From contig JAENYD010000023.1 in assembly GCA_016842005.1 (NCBI GenBank), positions 1 through 36,199 on the forward strand: a DNA stretch of 36,199 nt, in the 5' to 3' direction. The notes under the pieces are model-generated. The model was given only the letters and a program-made list of their open reading frames with translations, was not told the DNA's origin and searched no databases. This DNA is from Clostridium thermobutyricum (GTDB lineage: Bacteria > Bacillota > Clostridia > Ch29). This document shows positions 1-8,307 of the stretch, piece by piece (positions within the stretch are counted from its first letter, which is position 1; each line of letters begins with the position of its first letter). The position numbers and the translations under genes are program-made.

Positions 1-55
1 CGGCACGTACGGTGGTGTGAGAGGACGGGGGTTAATCACCCCCTCCTACTCGATT
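1..55 (+). mobile_element. Group II intron 3' end (domain V 3' arm and domain VI), truncated by window edge
   Basis: The first bases contain GCACGTACGGT, which matches the 3' strand of a bacterial group II intron domain V. They are followed by a GTGAGAGG linker and a G-rich/C-rich hairpin, GGGGG-TTAATCA-CCCCC, ending in CTCCTACTCGAT. That is the usual form of domain VI with its bulged branch-point A near the 3' splice site. The intron body and any reverse transcriptase lie left of the window. The 3' boundary near 53-55 is estimated from the usual AY end. A solitary remnant is possible because only the tail is visible. Confidence 0.72.
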
Positions 56-99
56 CCGGGAAACCCTGTGTACATTATGCGGTCTTTTTTTCAATTATG

Positions 100-108
100 T
101 GGTAGAAT
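100..108 (+). promoter_or_regulatory. Possible extended -10 promoter for yqeG-aroE
   Basis: TGGTAGAAT has the TGn extension directly before a -10-like hexamer (TAGAAT, 103-108), about 30 bases upstream of the yqeG start. No good -35 hexamer sits 17 bases upstream. The call rests on the extended -10 shape and the position between the intron end and the first gene. Confidence 0.35.
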
Positions 109-138
109 ATAGATAATAACAGTGCAGGAGGAGACGGC

Positions 139-660
139 ATGATGGAATTGCTTAGACCGGACGAATATATTGCTTCAGCCTTTGAGACCGATCTGGACAG
201 AATGATGGAGAGAGGTATTACCGGCTTGATAATAGATATTGACAATACCCTTGTAAGCTGGAAGACAAAAACCGCGGACCGGAAGGTGCTGGAATGGTTT
301 GCCCTCCTTGATGCAAAAGGCTTTAAGGCCTGTATACTGTCAAATAATACAAAAGACAGGGTGGTGACATTTACCGAAACTATAAGGGTCCCTGCAGTGT
401 ACAGGGCGGTGAAACCCCGGAAAAGGGCCTTCCGTAGCGCTATGGCCATGATGGGTACAAACCCCCGGAATACAGCTGTCATAGGGGACCAGATATTTAC
501 CGATGTTTATGGGGGAAACAGGATGGGCCTCTATACCATTCTGGTAGTACCTGTTGACCATAAAGAGTTTATTACCACCAGACTGGTGCGGATACTGGAG
601 AAGAGAATAATTGATTCTATGGTCAGACGGGGAAAATTAAAAAGACCGGAAGGCAGGTGA
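139..660 (+). CDS. yqeG: YqeG-family HAD phosphatase
   Basis: The 173-residue protein has the HAD signatures in order: motif I DIDNTLV near residue 33 (nucleophile Asp), motif II LSNN near residue 67, a motif III lysine in KPRKRAF, and motif IV GDQIFTDVYGGNR near residue 115. This fits the YqeG/HAD-IIIA group, which is related to yeast Gep4 phosphatidylglycerophosphate phosphatase. The exact substrate in bacteria is not settled, so I call it only a phosphatase. An AGGAGGAG ribosome site lies just upstream of the start; a second ATG follows immediately. The stop touches the ribosome site of aroE, so the two genes are probably co-transcribed. Confidence 0.93.
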   Translation: MMELLRPDEYIASAFETDLDRMMERGITGLIIDIDNTLVSWKTKTADRKVLEWFALLDAKGFKACILSNNTKDRVVTFTETIRVPAVYRAVKPRKRAFRSAMAMMGTNPRNTAVIGDQIFTDVYGGNRMGLYTILVVPVDHKEFITTRLVRILEKRIIDSMVRRGKLKRPEGR

Positions 661-665
661 TCTAT

Positions 666-1535
666 ATGAATATAAACTGTCAAACCAGAAAAATTGCTTT
701 GCTGGGTTATCCCCTGGGGCACAGCATATCTCCCTTTATGCACAATAAAGCCTTTGAACTGCTTGGCCTGAATTATATATATCTACCTTTGGAAGTGGAA
801 CCGGAAAGGCTGGGTAAAGTGGTGGAGGCTCTTATTGCCCTGAATTTTACAGGATTCAACGTTACAGTACCCCACAAGGAAAGGATTATGGATTACTGCA
901 GCCGGCTCTCCGCTGATGCCGGTATTATCGGGGCGGTAAATACGGTGATGATAAATGACGGTGAACTGTACGGCGACAACAGCGACTGGCTCGGGTTTGG
1001 TGCATCGTTAAACCGGGAAGGGTTCAATCCCTGCGGAAAGAGATGTGTTGTGGTTGGTGCGGGAGGAGCAGCCCGGAGTGTCTTATACGCCCTGTTGCGG
1101 GCTGACCCCTGCAATGTGACGGTTATAAACAGGAGTATTGAAAAAGCGGAAAAGATGGTGAAGCATTTTCAAGGACATATGAAGGATACAGGGGTGAATG
1201 TCCTGGATATTGGCGCCGGAGAAGCCATAGAGGCATGCCGGGAAGCCCACCTGATTGTCAACACCACTCCCCTTGGAATGAAGCCTCGTCTTAATCAAAG
1301 TCCCCTTCCTCCCACCTGCTTCGCACCAGGTCAGGTGGTAGTGGACCTTATATATAACCCACCGTCAACCCTGTTTCTGGACTGTGCGGCCAATGCCGGT
1401 GCCAAAACGGTTAACGGTCTGGGCATGCTTATCCTGCAGGGGGCTTATGGGTTTAAAAAATGGACAGGCAATGATTTTCCCGTAAAAACTATAGAGAATT
1501 TCATAAAAAAAGAAGGAATTTTCAAAGCAATATAG
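666..1535 (+). CDS. aroE: Shikimate dehydrogenase (NADP+)
   Basis: The enzyme reduces 3-dehydroshikimate to shikimate in the aromatic amino acid pathway. The shikimate-binding segment GYPLGHSISPFMHN is near the N-terminus, the catalytic lysine lies in NVTVPHKE, the partner aspartate in DNSDWLGF, and the NADP-binding loop in GAGGAARS. The C-terminal NGLGMLILQGA segment is also typical. Length is about 289 residues, normal for AroE. I prefer ATG 666 over GTG 657 because AGGCAGGTGAT, a near-perfect anti-Shine-Dalgarno match, lies just before it and would be partly used up by the GTG start. The pathway partners aroK and aroQ sit beyond the pilus operon. Confidence 0.95.
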   Translation: MNINCQTRKIALLGYPLGHSISPFMHNKAFELLGLNYIYLPLEVEPERLGKVVEALIALNFTGFNVTVPHKERIMDYCSRLSADAGIIGAVNTVMINDGELYGDNSDWLGFGASLNREGFNPCGKRCVVVGAGGAARSVLYALLRADPCNVTVINRSIEKAEKMVKHFQGHMKDTGVNVLDIGAGEAIEACREAHLIVNTTPLGMKPRLNQSPLPPTCFAPGQVVVDLIYNPPSTLFLDCAANAGAKTVNGLGMLILQGAYGFKKWTGNDFPVKTIENFIKKEGIFKAI

Positions 1536-1603
1536 AACTAGTAGATTAAAATGGAGAACTTTGTAGATATTGGATGATTTTTTTGAGATATGACCGATTC
1601 ATA

Positions 1604-1634
1604 CCGACTATGGAACAGCTAGTCGGATTTTTTT
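1604..1634 (+). terminator. Intrinsic terminator between aroE and pilB
   Basis: CCGACTA (1604-1610) and TAGTCGG (1620-1626) form a perfect 7-bp stem with a 9-base loop, followed by an A and seven Ts. It ends only 16 bases before the pilB start and abuts its ribosome site. It either ends the aroE transcript or attenuates entry into the pilus operon. Confidence 0.75.
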
Positions 1635-1650
1635 GAGGGGAAGTTGAAAT

Positions 1651-3339
1651 ATGCCGGGAAGAAAAACAAACAGACTGGGGCATATTCTGCTGGCATCGGG
1701 GAAAATCACAAGGGAACAGCTGGATTATGTACTGGAACTTCAGAAGGAGAGAAAGGACAAGCTTGGGAAGATTCTGATTGATGAAGGAATGGTATCCGAG
1801 AATGAAATAGTGGAGGCCCTGGGACACCAGCTGGGGATACCGAGTATAAACCTGGACAGGACTTATATCGGTCCGGAAATAACCAGGCTTGTACCCAAGG
1901 CTATGGCGCGAAAATATAATCTCATACCTATCAAAAGGGACAGGGGAATACTCACCGTTGCCATGAATGATCCCCTGGACCTGTCCGCCCGGGACGCGGT
2001 GAAGCTGGCAACGGGACTGGATGTACAGCCTGCCATTGTGTCCAGGGGGGATATAGAGGTTGCCATAGAGTATTATTATGGTAAACAGGCTGCAGAAGAA
2101 GCAATAGAAGATTTGAAGAGGGAGTACCGAAGGGATAATAATGCTGTCTCGTATACGGAAGCTCTGAACCAGATCAGCAGCGCTCCTGCTGTGCGGCTGG
2201 TGAATTCGATAATTGAACAGGCAGTGTTGAAAAGGGCCAGTGATATACATATTGAGCCGGGAGAGACCGGTCTGAGGGTCAGGTTCAGAATCGACGGGGA
2301 CCTCCAGGAGGTCATGAATACATCCATGGATGCCCACCGGGCAATGGTAACCAGGATAAAGATAATGAGCAATTTAAACATTGCAGAAAGCAGAGTTCCG
2401 CAGGATGGAAGGGTGGAAATGGAGACGGGAGGGAGGAACCTGGACCTGAGGGTTTCGGTCCTGCCCTCTGTCCATGGAGAAAAGGCGGTGATAAGAATCC
2501 TGAACAGGAACAATACCCTTATGTCATGGCGGCAACTGGGTCTGAATGAGGAAAACATAAGGGCACTGGAAGGCATTCTTAAAGCACCCTACGGTATGAT
2601 ACTGGTTACCGGCCCCACCGGGAGCGGCAAGACAACAACCCTGTATACAGTCCTGAAAGAACTGAACCGTTCTGCCGTTAATATAATTACTATAGAAGAC
2701 CCGGTAGAGTACCGGCTTGAAGGGATAAACCAAGTGCAGGTGAACCCCAAGGCCGGTTTGACCTTTGCCACCGGGTTGCGGTCAATACTCAGGCAGGACC
2801 CTGACATAATAATGGTGGGAGAGATAAGGGATGAGGATACTGCAAATCTTGCGGTAAGAGCGGCCATAACCGGGCATCTGGTTCTGAGCACTCTTCATAC
2901 CAATGATGCGGCGGGGGCTGTCATCCGACTGGTTGATATGGGAGCAGAACCTTACCTGGTAGCATCCTCCGCTGTGGCTGTTATATCCCAGCGGCTGGTG
3001 CGGAAGCTCTGCCCCCGGTGCAAAGAAGGATATACTGCATCTCGGGAAGACCTGCACATGCTGGATGCAGGCATAGATGATGAACTGACCCTGTACAGGA
3101 GCAAAGGGTGTCCGGACTGCAACGGTTCGGGGTATCTTGGGCGAACAGGGGTATACGAGATAATGGAAATCACAAAAAGCCACAGGGACCTGATAAACCG
3201 TAAAGTCTCTTCGGACAGGCTGCTGGAGGTTTCGGTCAGAAATGGCATGGAAACCCTTAAGGGTAACTGCGCCAGACTTGTTATAAACGGCATTACTTCA
3301 ATGGAAGAGATGATAAAGGCGGTATATGTACAGAAATGA
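1651..3339 (+). CDS. pilB: Type IV pilus extension ATPase PilB with c-di-GMP-binding MshEN domain
   Basis: This hexameric secretion ATPase powers pilin polymerisation. The N-terminus carries the MshEN signature: RLG at residues 8-10, LL at 13-14, G17, I19, L24, L28 and Q31. A second degenerate copy starts at K37-L38-G39. In characterised PilB/MshE proteins this domain binds c-di-GMP. The ATPase core has Walker A GPTGSGKTTT near residue 321, an Asp-box/Walker B DPDIIMVGEIRDE near 384, and a zinc-binding pair CPRC (about 454) and CPDC (about 487). At 562 residues it is full length. A GAGGGGAAG ribosome site precedes the ATG. It heads the pilus operon, 15 bases before pilT. Confidence 0.96.
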   Translation: MPGRKTNRLGHILLASGKITREQLDYVLELQKERKDKLGKILIDEGMVSENEIVEALGHQLGIPSINLDRTYIGPEITRLVPKAMARKYNLIPIKRDRGILTVAMNDPLDLSARDAVKLATGLDVQPAIVSRGDIEVAIEYYYGKQAAEEAIEDLKREYRRDNNAVSYTEALNQISSAPAVRLVNSIIEQAVLKRASDIHIEPGETGLRVRFRIDGDLQEVMNTSMDAHRAMVTRIKIMSNLNIAESRVPQDGRVEMETGGRNLDLRVSVLPSVHGEKAVIRILNRNNTLMSWRQLGLNEENIRALEGILKAPYGMILVTGPTGSGKTTTLYTVLKELNRSAVNIITIEDPVEYRLEGINQVQVNPKAGLTFATGLRSILRQDPDIIMVGEIRDEDTANLAVRAAITGHLVLSTLHTNDAAGAVIRLVDMGAEPYLVASSAVAVISQRLVRKLCPRCKEGYTASREDLHMLDAGIDDELTLYRSKGCPDCNGSGYLGRTGVYEIMEITKSHRDLINRKVSSDRLLEVSVRNGMETLKGNCARLVINGITSMEEMIKAVYVQK

Positions 3340-3354
3340 AGGAGCTGACCGGAT

Positions 3355-4410
3355 ATGAATTTGGAAGAACTGCTGAAATTTGCCGTTGATAAGAATGTTT
3401 CGGATATACATATAACTGTGGGACTGCCTCCTCTGGGGCGGATAAACGGGAGCTTATTTCCCTTGAACGACGACAGATGCACACCGGCGGATACCGAGGA
3501 TATTGTAAATAACATCCTGGACGAGGCGCAGAAGAATGTTATTAAAGAAAAGGGAGAAATTGACTTTTCCTATTCCATCAAAGGGCTTGGCCGGTTCAGG
3601 GTTAATATCTACAGGCAAAGGGGAAGTTACAGCCTTGCTTTGAGAGTGGTCTTCCAGTCCATCCCCAGCCTGGATGAGCTGGGTCTTCCCCCGGTTGTAA
3701 AACACCTTGCAGAAAAGACAAGAGGGTTAATACTGGTAACCGGCCCGGCAGGAAGCGGTAAGTCCACCACCCTGGCAGCGATGATAGACTTGATTAACGA
3801 GACCAGAAATTGTCACATTCTTACCCTGGAAGAGCCCATAGAGTATCTGCACAGACACAAAAGGAGTATTGTAAATCAGCGGGAGATAGGGCATGACGTT
3901 CAGAATTTTGTTGCCGGTTTGAGGTCTTCCCTGCGTCAGGACCCGGATGTGATTTTAGTAGGGGAAATGCGAGATGTGGAGACAATTGCCGCAGCCATTA
4001 CTGCTGCTGAAACCGGTCATTTTGTTTTATCCGCCATGAATTCTCTGGGAGCGGATAGGACTATTGACAGGATGGTTGAGATTTTTCCTCCCCATCAGCA
4101 GCAGCAGATAAGGATTCAGCTTTCCACGGTTTTGCAGGGGGTGGTCTACCAGCAGTTGATACCGGGAGCCAATGGCGGTGGAAGGGTGGCAGCAGTGGAA
4201 GTCATGCTGGCAACTCCGGCCATAAGGAATCTTATCAGGGAAGGCAAGATTTCCCAGATAGCAACCTCCATGCAGATTGGGAGAAGGTCTGGCATGCAGT
4301 CCATGGACTTTGCCCTGGCACAGTTGGTCAAGGAAGGTCGCATCTCCCGGGAAAATGCCCTCCTTTATTGCTCCAATGAGCAGGAATTGGGGAGGTTTCT
4401 GGAGGGGTAA
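3355..4410 (+). CDS. pilT: Type IV pilus retraction ATPase PilT
   Basis: The 351-residue protein is the size of PilT. It has Walker A GPAGSGKSTT near residue 129, the Asp box in TLEEPIEYLH, Walker B DPDVILVGEMRD, and the PilT-type C-terminal AIRNLIREGK motif that is needed for retraction. It lacks the N-terminal MshEN region and the zinc cysteines seen in PilB. It depolymerises pilin at the inner face of the membrane and supports twitching or DNA-uptake movements. An AAGGAGCTG ribosome site precedes the ATG. Confidence 0.95.
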   Translation: MNLEELLKFAVDKNVSDIHITVGLPPLGRINGSLFPLNDDRCTPADTEDIVNNILDEAQKNVIKEKGEIDFSYSIKGLGRFRVNIYRQRGSYSLALRVVFQSIPSLDELGLPPVVKHLAEKTRGLILVTGPAGSGKSTTLAAMIDLINETRNCHILTLEEPIEYLHRHKRSIVNQREIGHDVQNFVAGLRSSLRQDPDVILVGEMRDVETIAAAITAAETGHFVLSAMNSLGADRTIDRMVEIFPPHQQQQIRIQLSTVLQGVVYQQLIPGANGGGRVAAVEVMLATPAIRNLIREGKISQIATSMQIGRRSGMQSMDFALAQLVKEGRISRENALLYCSNEQELGRFLEG

Positions 4411-4441
4411 GAGAATAAAGGAAAGGTCAGGGGATGGGGTT

Positions 4442-5653
4442 ATGCCTGTTTATCACTTCAGGGCATTAAACAACCTGGGGCAAGAAGTCTCAGGGACATG
4501 TGAGGCGTCGGACAGGGCTGCGGCTGTTTGCCTGCTCATGGAACAGGAAATCACTCCCGTTGAAGTCAGGAAGGACAGGCAGATATCCAGGAGTGTTATG
4601 CCCCTGAGGCTGTTCAAACAGGTCAGACTTAAAGACCTGGCCCTTTTATGCAGGCAGTTGTCCGTGATGGTAAATGCCGGAGTGTCAATACCTGACAGTC
4701 TGGATATTGTGAGAAAACAGGGAAACAGAGGGCTTAGAGAGATCCTTGACAGTATATATAAAGAAGTGCAGAAAGGTAAAAGTCTTTCACAGGTAATGAG
4801 AATGCACGGGGAAGTTTTCCCCCGCCTTCTGGTCAATATGGTGGAAGCCGGGGAAGCAAGCGGGGCTTTAGGCCAGGTACTGGATATAATGGCGGTACAC
4901 TATGAAAAGGAATACAAAACGGTGGCGAAAGTGAAGAACGCCCTGATTTATCCAGTCTTTGTAGGAGCAGCGGCTGTAATGGTGGTGGTCATCATGGTTG
5001 TTTATGTGCTTCCGGTATATGTTGCTCTGTTCCAACAGGCCGGATTGATACTGCCTGTATCAACCAGGATGCTGATACGCGGGAGCAGTTTCATAGAGAA
5101 GTACAGCACCGGCATCACAGCCATTATTATAGGATTAACGGCAGGCTGTGTTATGGTAGCGAGAACCGGCGGGGGAAAAAGATATTCTGACGGCATGAAA
5201 ATTGTGTTTCCGGTACTGGGCAGTGCATATACCAAGCTTATTACCGCCCGGTTTTCACGGACCCTGGGAGTTCTTACCGGCAATGGCATTTCACTGCTTA
5301 AGGGAATGGACATTGCAAAGCGAGTTATTGATAACCTGGTAATTGAGGGATACCTGACCGAAGTTCAGAAAGATATAGAAAAAGGCAGGGGATTAAGTGA
5401 AGCCCTTGAGCAAATACGCTTCTTTCCCCCGATGATGATACAAATGGTTAGAATAGGCGAAAACAGCGGGACCCTTGATAATGTCCTGGAAAGGACTGCA
5501 GATTTTTATGATGGTGAAGTGGAAGATGCGGTAGCCAGGCTTGCTGCTCTTTTTGAGCCTGTTCTTATCATTCTGATGGCGGCTGTTGTGGCCTTTATTG
5601 TGATATCCATAGTCCTGCCCATGATGGACATTATAACTGCTGGAGCGTTATGA
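4442..5653 (+). CDS. pilC: Type IV pilus inner-membrane platform protein PilC
   Basis: The 403-residue polytopic protein has two repeated T2SSF domains. One is around residues 60-185, ending before a hydrophobic hairpin (VFVGAAAVMVVVIMVVYVL). The second is around 265-390, ending with the C-terminal hydrophobic stretch AAVVAFIVISIVLPMM. Motifs such as LCRQLSVMVNAGVSIPDSL and EAGEASGALGQVL are standard for PilC/GspF. The open frame extends upstream into pilT, but ATG 4442 is chosen because the AGGGGATGGGG ribosome site lies directly before it and the protein then starts MPVYHFRAL, the normal PilC start. It couples the ATPases to the growing fibre. Confidence 0.94.
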   Translation: MPVYHFRALNNLGQEVSGTCEASDRAAAVCLLMEQEITPVEVRKDRQISRSVMPLRLFKQVRLKDLALLCRQLSVMVNAGVSIPDSLDIVRKQGNRGLREILDSIYKEVQKGKSLSQVMRMHGEVFPRLLVNMVEAGEASGALGQVLDIMAVHYEKEYKTVAKVKNALIYPVFVGAAAVMVVVIMVVYVLPVYVALFQQAGLILPVSTRMLIRGSSFIEKYSTGITAIIIGLTAGCVMVARTGGGKRYSDGMKIVFPVLGSAYTKLITARFSRTLGVLTGNGISLLKGMDIAKRVIDNLVIEGYLTEVQKDIEKGRGLSEALEQIRFFPPMMIQMVRIGENSGTLDNVLERTADFYDGEVEDAVARLAALFEPVLIILMAAVVAFIVISIVLPMMDIITAGAL

Positions 5654-5680
5654 GGCAGAAACCGGGAAGGGTGATGGTGG

Positions 5681-6094
5681 ATGGGGTACGGTAAAAATGC
5701 ATCTGGCAGGGATGCACTGAAAAATAACAGGGGTTTTACTCTGGTGGAGCTCATGGCGGTACTGGCAATACTGGCGGTTATTGCAGTAATAGCGGTTCCC
5801 AGGTTTGCAGAAACCATTCAAACGGCAAAGGAGAAGGCTGACAGGGCTTCTGCCCAGATAATAGCCAGGGCGGCCGAGCAGATGTATATTGATATAAACG
5901 GTGACGGTCAGGAATTGTTCTCAGGTACCCTGCTGCGGGATGAGGGATATCTGAGGGAACAACCGGTGCCGCAGGCGAGCGAGTATGGAGAGTTCATAGC
6001 TATAGTGGATGAGGATGGAATATGTAAGGGTGTATATTATGGAGCGGATGAAAAGGATTACGACGGGAACAACAATTTACTGGAACGCCAGTAG
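5681..6094 (+). CDS. Major type IV prepilin
   Basis: A 137-residue prepilin. A short charged leader ends in NNRG, followed by the class III signal FTLVELMAVLAILAVIAVIAV. The conserved Glu at position +5 after the G/F cleavage point is required for assembly. The mature part has the alpha-helical spine ERADRASAQIIARAAEQ-like segment and a short globular end rich in Asp, Gly and Asn, resembling GspG/PilA-type pilins of Clostridia. As the first pilin in the operon, next to pilBTC, it is probably the major subunit, but that is inferred from position. Confidence 0.88.
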   Translation: MGYGKNASGRDALKNNRGFTLVELMAVLAILAVIAVIAVPRFAETIQTAKEKADRASAQIIARAAEQMYIDINGDGQELFSGTLLRDEGYLREQPVPQASEYGEFIAIVDEDGICKGVYYGADEKDYDGNNNLLERQ

Positions 6095-6112
6095 CCCTGA
6101 AGAGGCTGTTGA

Positions 6113-6871
6113 TTGCCTGTGATTTGTGGCATGGTCTTTCTATGGGGGCTTATGGCAGGCAGCTTTTTGAGTGTGTGTGTTTACAGGATACCCAGGGGTC
6201 AGGGGGTCATATTTGGTTTTTCCCGATGTACATCCTGCGGAAAACATTTGAAGGTCTTTGACCTGGTGCCGGTAATAAGCTATATGGTTCTGGGCGGAAA
6301 ATGCAGGTACTGCGGCAGGAAAATTTCCACCTTATACCCTCTGATTGAGCTGATTACGGGGATGCTGTTCGTGCTCCTGTTCCAGAAATTCTCTCTGGGG
6401 TTTTTATTCATGAAATACGCGGTGCTGGTATCAGTTTTGACGGCAGTTTCTTTCATTGATATGGAGCACTGTATCATTCCCGGTTCGCTGCTCGGGATAG
6501 GTCTGGCTGCGGGTGTAGTATTTGCGGTTATAGAAGGGAAGGGGACCGCTGCCGGATACATAGCAGGAATGGCTGCAGGGAGTGGTATACTTCTTCTGGT
6601 GATTCTTGCATCAGGAGGAGGGATGGGTATGGGGGACATGAAATTGATGGGTGTCATAGGGCTTTTCCTGGGCTGGAAGCTCAGTCTCCTGACGCTTTTT
6701 TCTGCCTTTGTAATAGGCGGTATTGCAGGAACGGTGCTGGTGCTGACGGGGAAAAAGACCGGTAAGGACGCTGTCCCTTTTGGGCCGTTTTTATCACTGG
6801 CCGCATTAATATCTGTTCTTGCAGGGCAGCAGATCATATCCTTATATCTGCATATTACCGGGGGGGCATGA
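6113..6871 (+). CDS. pilD: Prepilin peptidase / N-methyltransferase (A24A)
   Basis: The polytopic enzyme cleaves prepilins after the leader glycine and methylates the new N-terminus. The cytoplasmic loop carries two CxxC pairs, CTSCGKH and CRYCGRK. Both catalytic aspartates of this aspartyl protease family are visible, in SFIDMEHCIIP and in the GxGD-type motif GMGMGDMKL. The protein has 252 residues and about seven hydrophobic segments. TTG 6113 is chosen because AAGAGG lies seven bases upstream; GTG 6119 or ATG 6131 are alternatives. The stop codon is followed directly by the next pilin gene. Confidence 0.93.
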   Translation: MPVICGMVFLWGLMAGSFLSVCVYRIPRGQGVIFGFSRCTSCGKHLKVFDLVPVISYMVLGGKCRYCGRKISTLYPLIELITGMLFVLLFQKFSLGFLFMKYAVLVSVLTAVSFIDMEHCIIPGSLLGIGLAAGVVFAVIEGKGTAAGYIAGMAAGSGILLLVILASGGGMGMGDMKLMGVIGLFLGWKLSLLTLFSAFVIGGIAGTVLVLTGKKTGKDAVPFGPFLSLAALISVLAGQQIISLYLHITGGA

Positions 6872-7325
6872 AAAATGCCACATTAGAGACAGGGGTTTTA
6901 CCCTTATAGAAGTAATGCTGGTACTGATGCTGATAGCCGTAATGGCAGGTATGGCCGGTCAGAGTTACGGCCTGATTCTTGATGGCGTGAATGCCAGGAC
7001 GTCAATAAGGCAGATGGTTACTGATATCCGGTATGTACAGCAGATGGCTCTGGGGGAAGGTACAAACTGTTATATTGCCTTTGACAGGTATAATGGATCC
7101 TATCGTATTTTCAAGGCTGCAAATCCCGGTCCCCATATTATAAAAGTGGTAAACCTGGAGGACAGAATACGTATTACCGGTACTACATTTCCTGAAGACC
7201 GTTTTCACTTCACTGCATTGGGTGCTCCTTCCAGAGGCGGGACAATAATTGTCTGCGATGGGAGGGGGAAGGAGTACAGATTGACAGTGCTGCCGGCAAC
7301 GGGACGGGTAAAAGTCTATCATTGA
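6868..7325 (+). CDS. Minor pilin, GspH/FimT-like, with disrupted start region
   Basis: The protein has the prepilin signal RDRGFTLIEVMLVLMLIAVMAGMAG and a small globular domain typical of GspH/FimT minor pilins. No ATG, GTG or near TTG lies in frame close to the signal. The nearest in-frame start is TTG 6819, deep inside pilD, which would give an unusually long leader. ATG 6868 is ideally placed and overlaps the pilD stop, but it is one frame off and hits a stop after 13 codons. One extra A in the A5 run at 6871-6875 would give MKKCHIRDRGFTL, a normal leader. I therefore report the gene from ATG 6868 with a probable indel. Confidence 0.75.
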
Positions 7326-7732
7326 GGTTGTGGGGAGTATTGATTGATTTTGTCAGAAACCGGAAAGGAATTACTCTTATTGAGATACTGGTGTCAATGG
7401 CTGTACTGTCCATAGCTGTTTTATCCCTTACTGGTATGTTTTCCTTTTCTGCTGCAAGGGTTTGGGATGCTTATGGGAACACTGCCGCCCTGACGGTGGC
7501 AAGGGATATTATGGACAGGATCAAGTCCGGGGATATTAATCCGTCAAACCTGGAAGATGTAGTCAGCGATTATGAGAACCTTCACAATATGAGTATAAGG
7601 GTGGATATTACCGGAGAGGATGAACATGGCAGTCTCTGGAAAGTGAAGATATATGTTGCCTGCCGCCCGGGGATGGACCCTGAAAGGGATGGGGTATTTC
7701 TGGCATCCTATTATTTCCTCAAAAACCCGTGA
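7322..7732 (+). CDS. Minor pilin, PilV/GspI-like
   Basis: The protein is about 136 residues. The leader ends RNRKG, followed by ITLIEILVSMAVLSIAVLSLTGM, a class III prepilin signal with the +5 Glu. The Ile at +1 after the glycine instead of Phe is unusual but tolerated in minor pilins. TTG 7322 overlaps the preceding stop; TTG 7328 or TTG 7340 are possible later starts. The mature region (ARDIMDRIKSG) resembles PilV/GspI, which help prime pilus assembly at the tip. The 107 bases after it hold no clear gene. Confidence 0.82.
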   Translation: MRLWGVLIDFVRNRKGITLIEILVSMAVLSIAVLSLTGMFSFSAARVWDAYGNTAALTVARDIMDRIKSGDINPSNLEDVVSDYENLHNMSIRVDITGEDEHGSLWKVKIYVACRPGMDPERDGVFLASYYFLKNP

Positions 7733-7839
7733 TATTCTGTATTCCCGGCAGCAGCGGCATCCATTCCGCCCCGTTGATTGGCCGGGAAAATGGGGAACGA
7801 GGAGATGTATTCCTTACATGCCTGGTATGGTGATGAAAG

Positions 7840-8307
7840 ATGTGTAATGATAAAAAAGAAGAGGGATTTTCCGTAATCGAGCTTCTGATTGCCCTGGGGC
7901 TGACGGTTTTAATTCTGTCTGCCGCAGCTATGGTCTGTTTCTACGGCCAGCAAAACTGGGAGAGGGTTGCCGGACAGGCGGAAGTGCAGCAAAACCTGAG
8001 AATTGCCATGCATACCCTCAGTACCGGCATAAGACAGGCTGATGTGATTGAAATATACAGGCAGGAGAAGAAAATCGTCCTTAAAAATGACGATACAATA
8101 AAGTCTTATATTTTCGACCCTTCCACAAAGGAGATCAAGTTAGGTGAAAGCGGCAGTACGGTTGCCATGCAGATGGAAGAATGCAACTTCAGGTATTCAA
8201 AAGGTCTGATTGAAATTTTCCTGAGCACTCCTGCATGGAAAGGAATGGAAGGAACAGATTATGTATTCACAATATATGCCAGGGGAAAAGAGGTATACCA
8301 GTATTAA
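7840..8307 (+). CDS. Minor pilin, PilW/GspJ-like
   Basis: A 155-residue prepilin with a short leader KKEEG and the signal FSVIELLIALGLTVLILSAAA, including the +5 Glu. The following segment QQNLRIAMHTLSTGIRQAD is the spine motif common in PilW/GspJ-type minor pilins. It lies between PilV-like and PilX-like genes, the usual order of a minor pilin cluster. The ATG at 7840 overlaps a short upstream reading frame. Its 3' end overlaps the next gene by 47 bases. Confidence 0.82.
   Translation: MCNDKKEEGFSVIELLIALGLTVLILSAAAMVCFYGQQNWERVAGQAEVQQNLRIAMHTLSTGIRQADVIEIYRQEKKIVLKNDDTIKSYIFDPSTKEIKLGESGSTVAMQMEECNFRYSKGLIEIFLSTPAWKGMEGTDYVFTIYARGKEVYQY

Noticed and set aside
1536-1650. c-di-GMP riboswitch upstream of pilB
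   Set aside because: Common in Clostridia here, but the GEMM core bases and paired loops are not visible; only a plain terminator is seen.
1546-2337. Long open frame on the - strand opposite pilB (263 codons)
   Set aside because: It overlaps a fully recognisable pilB and its terminator, and the translation shows no family motif.
7653-7847. 64-codon frame between two minor pilins
   Set aside because: It overlaps the end of the PilV-like gene in another frame, lacks a ribosome site and shows no known motif; it may only give translational overlap with the next ATG.
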